Under the pieces are notes generated by a model. It saw only the letters and a list, made by a program, of their open reading frames with translations. It searched no databases and had not been told where the DNA came from. This document shows positions 10,230 to 20,700 of a stretch of DNA of 64,000 nt, in pieces. Position 1 is the first letter of the stretch. The number at the start of each line of letters is the position of its first letter. A program made the position numbers and the translations under genes. This DNA is from Blasia pusilla. Its lineage: Eukaryota; Marchantiophyta; Marchantiopsida; Blasiales. Location: assembly GCA_050084515.1 (NCBI GenBank), contig CM114274.1, forward strand, positions 25,544,001 to 25,608,000, written 5' to 3'.

Positions 10230-10367
10230 GTTGAGTGATCTCCATGTATATGTATGAGTTGATTTTTGTACATGTGTGGATCGACCCGTGTGTGGGGAAG
10301 ATCGGTGTTGTGTGGTGTAGATGTGACCAACGATGTATGTTGTGTAGTGATATGTATGCGCACGACA
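10230..10367 (+). repeat. Terminal block B, 3' end of the retroelement
   Basis: This 138-bp block matches 11451-11588, also exactly 138 bp, with scattered substitutions. It starts GTTG(A/T)GTGATCTCC and ends CGACA (TGACA in the other copy). A purine/G-rich stretch just upstream (10200-10229) could be a polypurine tract, but the 3' LTR portion corresponding to block A is absent. Confidence 0.75.
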
Positions 10368-10371
10368 ATTT
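10368..10371. repeat. Target-site duplication ATTT, right copy
   Basis: Directly follows the CGACA end of the retroelement and equals 1219-1222. Confidence 0.5.
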
Positions 10372-10595
10372 GCACAATAAAATCTCTAAAGAGTCTAAGC
10401 CAAAAAGTTTATTCTAGTTTGGTTTGCTCTCATATCTGAAAACTTCATAACATGTCCAATACATATTAAAACTTTGGTCTTGTAGCTATAGACAATCAAG
10501 CTTGTTCCAGTACAATGTGACAAGGTGTATACATGGCAATGCAACATTCTTATAGAGAGAAGTATGACGATAGGAAGGGTTAGAATCTGTATACT

Positions 10596-10850
10596 TCATA
10601 GTTTGGGAACAAAAAATAATAGGAATTTCATTACTGCTAAAGTAGTCTCAATGGATGATACAAGTTTGTTAAACACTACCCCTGATAAAGGTTTAAGACA
10701 TATCTCATCCAGTCCTTCAAGGCCAAGGTAACGTGCAAAATGAGTGTCAATATCAAGAGATCTAGTCAGTTCCAATTTTAGAGCATATTTCAGTAAGTAG
10801 AAATACCGATCGTTATTAGTGACACATTGAATGTTCATATGTGCACTCAT
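10596..10850 (-). pseudogene. Minus-strand coding remnant between the two insertions
   Basis: An 84-codon open frame with a protein-like composition (YLLKYALKLELTRSLDID, then LEGLDEICLKPLSGVVF). No family is recognised. It lies in the 610 bp that separate the long and short retroelement copies and has the same strand as neighbouring remnants, so it may be a piece of the same minus-strand locus. Confidence 0.25.
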
Positions 10851-10977
10851 AGAAGTAAAACTACAAGATGGAATGGAATGAAATTCTTGTGTTCACTAGC
10901 TAGCTTGTACTATATCCAACGGATAATTTCTAGATCAATGAAAGGAGTTGGTGAAGTATTAATATCAGCGAGAAATC

Positions 10978-11588
10978 TATCACATATGAGTAGCCGATAG
11001 GCCGAGATCTATGGTGGATAGGGCGTAGGAGCCAACGGACTATCTTGAGTGTAACTTTGTCCCACGGTGTCGGATGAGGTTGAGGATAGGTCCATTGTGT
11101 CAGGAACATTGTTTATGATAACTTTTATGTTGAGGTCTTTTTGGTAGGGTGACTTGTTGACAGTCACCCGCCCCTGGTTTGTCTTGCGCTTGAGGTTACC
11201 AAGGGGAGGGCTCTTTTTTAGGGTTTTTTCCCAACCCTATATCAGAGAGGAAGGTGGCTTTCTTAAGCCATCTTTCTCAAGTTGGGCCGTTGGAGCACCT
11301 CTCTTGTATGTGTGTGAGATGTGAGATAAGACTAAGGTGCTAGCGTCCGGATTCCTTGATAGCACAGGGTGGACGAGGCTCGATATGCCGATGTAGATTG
11401 AGGAGTGGAGTTTTAGGCCGGATGTGCCGTTTTTACTTCTCTTTATTTTTGTTGTGTGATCTCCACATATATGTATGAATTTATTTTTGTACATGTGTGG
11501 ATCGACCCGCGTGTGGGGAAGATCGGTGTTCTGTGGTGTAGATGTGACCAGCGATGTATGTTGTGTAGCGATATATATGCGCATGACA
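10978..11588 (+). mobile_element. Short 611-bp relative of the retroelement (block A + block B)
   Basis: Starts TATCA (TGTCA in the long copy) and ends TGACA. It is flanked by AATC on both sides (10974-10977 and 11589-11592), a perfect 4-bp duplication. Positions 10978-11450 match block A and 11451-11588 match block B, joined directly. It is either a solo LTR of the family or an internally deleted, non-coding derivative. It contains no gene. Confidence 0.75.
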
Positions 11589-11611
11589 AATCCCATGCGG
11601 TAGAAAGGATA

Positions 11612-12649
11612 CTACTCCTTCTTTTTTCGTATTATACACACACCACCTTTACATTTGTGTAGTTGCTTATATGTAACAGAAGTGTTCAAAAGAGAACAAC
11701 ATGTATAAGTAGTTACATGAAATGCATGGGAGGTAAGTGAATGTGGGGCATTTTGGAATATAGGGACATATTTTTGAGGTAACTCGGTCAACATCACTTT
11801 CCTCAACCCTAAATATTGTATGACAGTGTAAGCTACCCTTGCCTTGCAATTTGTACCTAATGATGTACTCTAGTACTTTACCAATAATATGTGGGCAAGA
11901 AAAAGTTAGTTGATCTAGAAATAGGCGAAGGCGGTGTGAAAGAGTTGGGCATATTCAACTGGTGCATCCCTCCATGTGAATGTTGGATTGAACTTAATAA
12001 TTAGTAGCTTTTCAATATCAGAGATTTCACTCCATCTGGTATTTGACACTTCAATAGATGTAAGGGCTAGAAAGAAAAAGGTGGCATACCTAGATAATGC
12101 ACTATTTTCTACATCCCAATGATATGGTTCTTGTTTACCAATGATCCACATTACACATAGGTGATGGAAACAACTAGGCATCTCCAATAAGTTGCTCTAT
12201 AAGCTCTATCTACAAGGATTGTGGAAGGGAGAAGCCTACAACCTGACTCAATCCATCTTCTCACAGTCATGCTAGGCCGCACAAGAGTGCCCTCAAGTTC
12301 CTTGCATGCCTTCTTATACTCATCAACCTTAGCTTAACCTGCACAAGAGGTTTTTTTGGTGTTCTTTTGTCTTATAGGCCTCAAATCCAATAAGCAAATT
12401 AGTCAAGTTTGGCATGGGGACAAAGAGGCTTGCCACCATTTTTGCATGCTCTTGGCCTTGTTTAGGAGCACGACCTTCTTCTATTTCCTGTGGTTGGCTC
12501 AACGTTGTTGTATTGTCCCTCGGAGTCATACGTTTGTAGCAAATGGCGTTGCATAGTTCCTTGTATACTAAAAAAAGACTACATGTGTTATATCTTTTAC
12601 ACAAGAAGACATGTGGGTTGGACATTCCTATGCACAATGCTATATTCAA
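11612..12649 (-). pseudogene. Minus-strand coding remnants, unknown protein
   Basis: Several minus-strand open stretches in more than one frame. 12649-12329 includes PNLTNLLIGFEAYKTKEHQ. Around 12330-12190 a KVDEYKKACKELEGTLVRP stretch then runs into a stop. 12187-11915 includes DVENSALSRYATFFFLALTS and ends in AQLFHTAFAYF. 11806-11612 is weaker. The stretches look protein-like but need frame changes. I do not recognise the family. This may be a decayed gene, or exons of a live one whose introns I cannot place. Confidence 0.3.
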
Positions 12650-13350
12650 ACCTACTGTTTAAGAGGGGAAATTGAACCATGGTTACTATCGTCTTCATCC
12701 TCATCTTCTCTTTGTTGTGTGTTTGCTTCCGCCTTCTTCTTCTTAGTGCCCCGTGGTGTTCCAGGCACCGGATTCAACCGATAGGATGCAATGTGAAAGT
12801 TTAATATTTCAAGAAAGCAAAATTATTCAATGCGTGAGAAGCTTGGAAAAATTGGAGCGTTTAGAATATTCATGTGAGACAAAAAACCATAGATGAAAAT
12901 CATATTGATTTCTCAGTGGATGAGAAATCCTCTGATTATGATATTCCTACCGTTTGGGTCTTGGAGGCTCAATTCAAGTCTCCCATTTGCAAGATTCAAG
13001 GTGTTGTATTCTTCGCAAAGCTAGCCAAGAGGAGTAAAGGGAGAAGTTTATGACATAAAATGTCAAGGAAGTTTGGGACACATTTAAAACCCCAATTGTT
13101 TAAAGCAAACTTGGATTTTTGAAAAAACCTGTTCTTTCAAAGATTTTCATAATGTGTTGATGGAAATCCTTTGAAAATGGGAGGCAAGATCTTCAACTCA
13201 TCTCACTTTGTCTACTAGGGCTATTGGATTCCTTCTCCTCCCCCCCCACACGGGGAGGCCATTAGATAGGGAAGGAAACCAGAGGTTAACTCGTCGCAGC
13301 CACATTCGAAAATGGATGGAAGTTGATGGGTATAGGTTAACTCCCAATGC
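12650..13350. other. Intergenic stretch, no gene seen
   Basis: No supported gene. It contains pyrimidine-rich segments (12690-12745) and a C-run near 13240. No repeat shared with other parts of the window was noticed. Confidence 0.4.
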
Positions 13351-14746
13351 CATTTAGTCCCCGCTCAATTCAAATCCAAAAAATGAAAAAGGTATTTTTC
13401 CACAGAGGCCGCCACGTAATCCAAAAGTACAAGTGACCGCAAAGGCCCGGGCTTTTTTTGGTTTGTGCTTCCGTACGTTTGAAAGGGACGGCGTTATGTT
13501 GTCTCTCACTCCACGCATACGCATACGCGTACGTATGCGCATCCATCCCATGCTCGCAGCCATTAACATGGCTCCAATTGGAGCGGCACATGGCCAGAGC
13601 GATGCCTGCTCCTTCCATGCCACGACGATACGTGGGTACGCTGCCGAAGCTAAATTTACCCGGTAGTCCGCAGTGGTGATGGGACACTTTAGCGCCTACA
13701 GGACCGTGGGTGATGGGTGAGGTGAACCAATGGCAGGGTCCAGGTGGCGGAGCATCAGGGCCAGCGGACAGCTGTGAGACTGCTGTCTCAAGCCTTGAGT
13801 CCCTTTCGAACCAAAATCTGACACGTGCCTGTGGCCTTAACTCGGCTCGCACTTCGACTCGGGTTCAAATCGCCGTCACAGGTGCCTCGCGATGTCCGGG
13901 GAACCAACCAGGTTCCAGGTTCCAGGTTCCAGGTTAGTGTAGCCACCAACTTGGAGGCGTTCGGCTGCTAACGTAGTCGGATCTGGAGTAACCGAGTAAG
14001 GTGCGCGCGAAACACCCTGTGTGTTTTTCAGCGAGATGGCTGTGTGAGCTTTTCCCCGCCGAAACGGAGGGGGTCTAAATTAGAGCACGGGGACGCCTCG
14101 GCCAGATATGGCAAGAAACTCACGCGAGCGAGCGCGTCAGATTGGAGACGGAGTGAGGATTAGGGTTTGGAGTGAGGTTCGGGATGGTTGGAACTGCGTA
14201 GACGCTTCTGTAGCAGGCACGGAGCGCAGCATTGCGCGATTTCCTCGTGGGTTTGGTGCAGATCTATTTCTTGCGTAGGGCAGAAGAGAAGGAGGCTGGG
14301 AAGGAGGAGGGAAACGAGCAGGGAAGGCAGGCAGGCAGGCTGGCTGGCTGGCGATGTGTGTGCTGGGCTGTGCTGTCTGTCCTTACTTCGTTGCCCTTCT
14401 TGTTGCGGTTGGCATAATTACGCAGAAGAGGTGGAGACCATTGCACTTTTTTTAATCGGACATATTCAGTACCCGCAATTGCGTGCAGAGACTCTGACAG
14501 CGTCTTTTTTCCCGTTTCCCTCGTCCTGTTTGGGCTCGCGTTCCATTGGCTCGTCTTCTGAGTTTTTGATCGGGGTACGAGCAACAGGGGATTGATTGAG
14601 CGGGGGAAGAATTCCAGTGCAGAGGTGAGGGATCCGCTGATGCTGAGGTAGAGGAGCGAGCGGGAAGGAAGGTTGATTGCTTGGATCTCGAAGGGGTTCA
14701 GGACTAGGTTGATCGTTGCCGATCGGAAGGTAGTCAGTTAGCAGCA
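13351..14746 (+). promoter_or_regulatory. GC-rich upstream region and 5' leader of the ORP gene
   Basis: The ~1.4 kb before the ORP start codon is richer in GC than the DNA on either side and holds short tandem repeats: alternating 'cgcatacg' (13514-13541), a tandem 'ccaggtt' run (13908-13934) and GGCA/GGCT tetranucleotides (14326-14353). The pyrimidine stretches and the absence of a long plus-strand frame fit a promoter and leader. No TATA box or start site could be fixed. Confidence 0.4.
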
Positions 14747-17700
14747 ATGAGTAATGAGAAGCCGGCCGGTGGAGGTTTTTTCTCGGCTCTATTCGACTTC
14801 AGCAGTGCTGTCCAAAATAAAGTGAATAGGTAAATGGATCGCTGAATTCCACACCGCATCTAGGGACTCTTGCATAGGATGTCAGGAATTGTGATATGGA
14901 GGATGTTTGTTTCTAAATTTACTAGAGGTGGACAGTACTTGTGAGGTGTGTGGTCGACAAACCTGCCCTTTCTTTTGGGGGTTGTGCGATGTGATGCGCC
15001 CGGTAATTAGTTCGTGATTCATTCTTCGGAAGTACGCGTGGATCTGCACGAAGTTGTTTGTATTCAGTCCCTTGGACCGCACGTTTCATGTTAAGGATGA
15101 GGGTTTCCGGGGAGCTTAGAAGCGGTTTTCTTTCACATTTGTCGCGGACCGGGCCTTAAGCGTGAAAGTAGACAGATGTGTGGAATGTACTCGCGATCGT
15201 ATCTGGTTCGGGTTCAAGTGGAACCTGCATGTACACTATCTGAACTCAGCTCAAAGAAGAGTTCTGGAGCGAGTGTCTGTTGAAAAGGTCTGCCTGTCAG
15301 GAGTTGAGGTCTTTGGTGGCGGGAATCGCATTCGAGTCATCGCGTCACTTTAGCATAAGCACTGGTGTCGGTCTAGTCTGTTGCACCTTTTATACAGCGT
15401 GGTTGGAGCTCAGTTCCAGGAATTTAGCTGAAGCCTTTCAATCGGAGCGATTGTCTGATTTGGTTCTAGCCGTTTCTCACCGTTTCGCCTGTGTGGTACA
15501 GCTTACTTCCAGGTCAGGATGGACTGGAAGTGATCAATCCCGAAGGGAGCCAGGATGATGCAGTGGAGGAGGCCAACAAGGGTAGATTCAAGGAGGAGGT
15601 CAGTGTGATTTGCCTAGTGGTGTCAATCTGGGACCTAGCAGCTCGAACACTGGGTGTTATCAGATCTTGTGTCCAAACTAGAATTTATACAAATTTTTCG
15701 AAGACCGATCGCTTCGGTATTACCCCTACATTAATTTTCGTAAGCTTTGCCAAGGGGTGCACGTGGTTTGGGACTTTCGGAGTCGTGAAAGCCGTCCGTA
15801 GAGTTGCACCTAGGCCATGGTACCCCGAGCTTTAATTATTGAGAAATAACTACGAGGATCGGGTGCCAGAAGGGGGCATGAAACTTGAGTACAGATTGCA
15901 CAGACTGGCGATGTCCTTACCGCTTAGTACGTTCGTGGAGTGGTGAGCATTCTTAAATATTATGCCGCTGATGACAGTTGTGGAATACCGTCGGCGGTGG
16001 ACTGGAAGAATTCGTTGTAACGTCCACAGGGACGACTTTTATCTAGCTGCGCTTTCCTTTGATACTGCTCCCCTAGGAAGAGAAGTCTCAAGTTACATGT
16101 GCACGTGTATCTGCGTCAGTGGTCGTAATTTCTGTAGAGTGGAGATATGTTGTCTTGACTGATTGTACCTATCACTCACATGGGATTAGATTATATGTCG
16201 GAGTCCGGATGCAATTTCTGATCCTGGAATAGATGTACTCTTCAGGATCGCAAAAGTTACTGGAAAATGATGCACAAATACATCGGGTCAGATGTGACAT
16301 CTATGGTTACCCTTCCAGTGATTATATTTCAGCCTATGACAATGGTGCAAATGATGGCAGAGGTAAGTTATTTTCTCGCTGGTTTGCCAATCACTTGTGT
16401 GAAGTGCAATTATTGTATTTTACAACGCGTAAACCTACATAGATTGATCTTGGTTGGACAAGATTTTTAGAGAATTGAGTTGTTGGTCCTAGCTTGTCAC
16501 ATTTGATGATGACATTGAATTGATTTTTATTTTGTCGGCCCAGGTCATGATGTATTCAAGCCCCGTTTTTGTGGGTAGTAAGCTTTCTGGATTGGGTATC
16601 TTAACTTGAACCTGAATTTGTGGGTTTTTGTGTGCAGTTGATGGAATATGCTCACCTCCTTGACCTTGCGGATGAATGTGATGATCCACACTTGAAGATG
16701 GTGTATGCAGGTGAAACAGTGTACTAAATTGGACGCTCATTTCTTTGGCCCCTGTGGACTGTGGCAATTTCTCTCACGATATTCCTTAATTTTTTAAGAA
16801 ATTTGTCCCCTTGGTAAATCTATCCACATAGCTGCCTGAATGTCCGCAACAAGGCTCTGCATCGCACCCAGGTTGGTTTAGATTATGACCTCTATGACTT
16901 GGGAAGTATTGAGAGCAGGTTCCTCACAAATCCTTCTTGTACTTTGGAGACAGTGTCATGGGCAGTATCTGTGTACTTTGCATATCGACGAACCTGGAAA
17001 CCTTTCAACCCAATTCTTGGGGAGACTTACGAGATGGTCAACCACAATGGGATTTCTTTTCTCTCAGAACAGGTAATGGCTGCTAGTGAGTGAGTGGTGT
17101 TGATGTAGGATCATTGATGCATGATTCGACTCATTCAAATGTAGATCTTAGTCAGTTTGTGATTGGTAGGTTTGACCCACTTTATGCCCCTTGATGCTTG
17201 AAAAAAGAAATTTTATTGTGCTTTATGTAATATGTGCACCCAGCCCTGCTGGAATGAGCTGACCTGTAGGGGAGTGCATGGCTGCTTGGAGTACCTTGCC
17301 CTATGAAGATTTTGTCTGGCACTGATGATCATGCTCTTGAACTATCAGGTCTGTCATCATCCACCCATGAGCTCTGGTCATGCGGAAAATGATCACTTCA
17401 TATATGAAGTTACTTCCAAGCTGAAGACAAAGTTTCTTGGAAACTCTGTTGACGTCTACCCTGTTGGAAAGTAAGGGCATTTGGATTTTCCAGGTGTAGT
17501 AAGTTTGTTCTGTGATTTTATGGATAATTGTTACTTTCTGAAGTAATTTACACATTTCTGATCTTTTGCTTGAACAGGACACGAGTTACGCTGAAGAGAA
17601 CTGGAGAGGTCCTAGAGCTTGTGCCTCCTCCAACAAAAGTGCACAACTTAATTTTTGGGCGAACATGGGCAGATTCATCTGGTGACATGGTTCTTACAAA

Positions 17701-20700
17701 CCTTACAACAGGAGTGAAAGCTGTGCTCAATTTCCAACCTTGTGGCTGGTTTGGGTGAGTTAAGAACCTTGCCAGTCAGCTGTGAGGCAGTGACTAGGAT
17801 TTTTTCAAGGAATGCTGATTGCCTTTCTTATTAGAAGATTATTAGGTGTCACAACATGTGCAAAGACACAAAGCTCCTTCGCCAAGGTCACGACAGGTTT
17901 ATTTTCCACTTAGTTACAATGTATGTAAACATTGTAAAAAACGAGTGGGTCAATTGGGCTTTTGTTTTTCACCTGTCCATAAGGAGATCCTTAAGGTGAG
18001 TTCAGAACCTTTTCAAACAGTAGTGAGGGAGTGACGGGTGTTTTCCAAAGAATCAGTGATTATCACGCGTCCCAGCAGCTTTGGAATCTACCTTTTGTTC
18101 TAGGGCATGAAGAAGTGAATAAGGTGCTACATGTGAGCAGTGAGGCTCTCCCGTAGTACGTGTGTTTACCCTGAAGAGTGTCAGTGTGGGCTTCTAGCTG
18201 TCAGCCAAGAACATCTTATTGTCGATACGTACCTTACATGAGTTGGGTCCCTCACTAGTGCACCAGATTTGGCAGTGGATTGAGGAAACTGAACATGTCA
18301 TACAGCTCTCGTGGTCCAGTAGACATTACTCATTAAGTAGTGCCTGTTGCAGCCTTGAGGCTATAGACTCTGTGTCCTGGTTGGACACTGTTTCCGACTG
18401 GGATGGGTGCAAAGTGATGAAGAAGGGAAGTATCGTATGAGAAGAGACTGTTTCGTACTGAATGGCTGCATATTGACATAGAGAGTGTTGGTGTTGGGCA
18501 CTTTAGGTTGGGGTATCAACCAAGATACTCTTCACAATACTATCTGTTTTCCATCATTGGGATCTCAAAAAGACATAACTGCAGCAGCTTCGGGCAGTGA
18601 ATCTAGGATACTGACTCATGCAACAGTTCTGGTAGGACTCGCCCAGCAAATCAGGGAAGATTGTTTACTTTTTGTTGTAATTAATTTCATGGGTATACTC
18701 ATTAAGTAGTTCGAGTTATACCCTGATGATCGTGAGCCCCATAACGTGGTTGGGTGGTGTCTGAAACTGGGATGGGTGCAAAGAAAAAAATGAAGAAAGC
18801 ACCACACGAGAGAATGGAGACTCTCATATAGAGTGTTGGTGCAGAGCTTTCGGAGATTTGCCAAGAAGCTCTTTATCTGCCCTAACTGGGTGGAATCTCC
18901 ACAAGATATTTATCAACAGTGCAGTGAATCAAGGCAGTGATTGTAGGCTTCTGAGTGTGATAAAGGGCTCTGGTGGTACCTATGTAGCAGGGAGGTTGGT
19001 GCTCTTCCTGTTATGAACTTGCACAAGAGTCCAGATAGTAACTGGAGGGTTCAATGAAGGGAAGTATTTTGATTATATTCCGGTCCTGCTCCTTGTGGTC
19101 CAAGGGGTACTCTCCTTGTCCTGGATTTGAAGTTGAGCGGGGTTTCAGCCAGGAGTCCTCTGAGAAAATAGTCCCTTAGTTACCGTGCTTGAAGGGCTAT
19201 ACTTATTAAGTACTGCCTGTTGTAGCCTTGATACTGTAGATCCTATGCACTGGTTGGGTGGTGCTTAAGACTCGGGTGAATGGAGAGGGAGGAAGAAGTG
19301 GGGAAAGTGCTGCATGAGAGAAGGGAAACACTTTTATTTGATGCGAGTGATTACCAGATAGAGTGCCGGTGTGGACACAAAAACTGGTTATGACACATAT
19401 CTATGTACCCTACCTGATTTGGATCTCAAAAGACACTGGGTATCAGTACAGCAGCCGTCGGTAGTGTATCTAGGGTACTAAATAGGATGAACAGCCAGCC
19501 ATGGTGGTACCAGCTTAGCTATTTCAGCCTGGGTTGTTACTCTTAATGTTGAAATGTCGTTGTAGTGACCAGATTGTGAGTGGAGATTTCCTTCCTATCC
19601 CAGTTTCTAGTGCTATGTGGTGGTAGAGAAAGTTGTGAGTGGAGATTTCCTTCACCCCCCAGTTGAAGTCTCCCAGCTGGACTATGTTCCCCTTCGTCTG
19701 GAACTGAAGGCAGTTAGTTTTCATGCTATCAAACGCTTCCTCTGTTACAGCAGCAGCTTGACTGTTTGTGGGCATGTAGACACATCCAATGTACATATCT
19801 CTTGAGTTGTCCTCTGCTTGGACTTTCCCATTTGCTGTGTTCATACTCTAGGCCTGTGCTGATGATCTCACACCTGTCAATGAAGTCTCTAATGACAAAG
19901 CCAACACCTTTTATACCTCTGTTGTCGTTGGCCTGTGTGCTGCACACCTTTCCAAACCATTCATAGTGTGGTAAGAGGGGTGTCTTCATTAACTTGGTTT
20001 CCCAAGTTGCCTGACCCGTCAACTGAATATATGAATTCAAATTTTCAGCAACCTCTAGTTGCTTCATTAGATGGGTCAGTCCACAAAAGTTCCAGGTATC
20101 CAAATTGAGAGGAGTCATCAAGTGGGCTTGGGGTTGGTGTGCTCACTTATTTGCGTATGTGTGCATGCTTGTTGGTGTTGGTGCTTGCAAAATGGAGCCT
20201 CTTCATGTGCAGGGTCGTCATTGCTGGTTCCTTGGAGAGTACTATTATGTTGGGTGTGTAGATCACCAGCCGCTTTGTTGAGATGGGCCTTGCCTTGAAG
20301 CTGGAATCACCCTCAACTACCTTTTCCCTCCTATTGTAGGCATGCCTCATGTCCTGAGACACCTGTTTTTTTGGGAAGCCAAGTATTGGCCTCCTCTGCC
20401 CTTGATAGTTGCCTTGAAGATACATTCACGGGAGTTCATCATCTGGGTAATCCTAACTGTAGCCAGGAATTCAAAGCCCAAAGTTGCGCATATGATCTTA
20501 AATCTACAGTGGGACATGCACCGGAAATGATCATGGGAATCTGTGGTCTCCTCCGATAAACCAATTGGAACTGTGTCCAGATTTAGAATGTGGGGGGGCC
20601 TTTGGATGTCTCACGTAAACATACAAGCACCCCCAACCCAACTTGGGGATGCTGAGCTCCGGCAGGTGAAAGGTGAACTGACACTCCACACAATCTTGGT

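Larger units (their letters stand above)
1223..10367 (+). mobile_element. Ty3/gypsy-like retroelement encoding a DNA methyltransferase and a PHD finger
   Basis: A 9.1-kb element. Order of parts on the plus strand: 5' terminal block A (1223-1701, with TATA box), ~1.2-kb GC-rich leader, Gag with zinc knuckles, aspartic protease, cytosine-C5 methyltransferase, reverse transcriptase, RNase H, integrase, PHD finger, 3' terminal block B (10230-10367). Almost all domains lie in one frame, interrupted by about a dozen stops, mostly TAG, and a few frameshifts, so this copy is dead. The protease-RT-RNase H-integrase order is that of Ty3/gypsy elements. The ends form a short inverted match (TGTCA ... 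CGACA, which is TGACA in the related copy) with a 4-bp duplication ATTT. Unlike a normal LTR element, blocks A and B are each found at one end only; together they equal the 611-bp unit at 10978-11588. Confidence 0.85.

Noticed and set aside
1223-11588. Interpretation as a DIRS/PAT element with split direct repeats
   Set aside because: The A ... B A B order is suggestive, but the integrase is a DDE type with D, D, E residues, an aspartic protease is present, no tyrosine recombinase was seen, and B and A are separated by ~610 bp of other DNA with separate target duplications.
10232-11662. Paired frames at 10235-10417 and 11456-11662 with similar translations
   Set aside because: The similarity reflects the shared block B of the two element copies, a non-coding terminus.
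13354-14747. Minus- and plus-strand frames of 60-160 codons upstream of the ORP gene
   Set aside because: GC-rich promoter-like DNA; frames overlap on both strands and have no domain.
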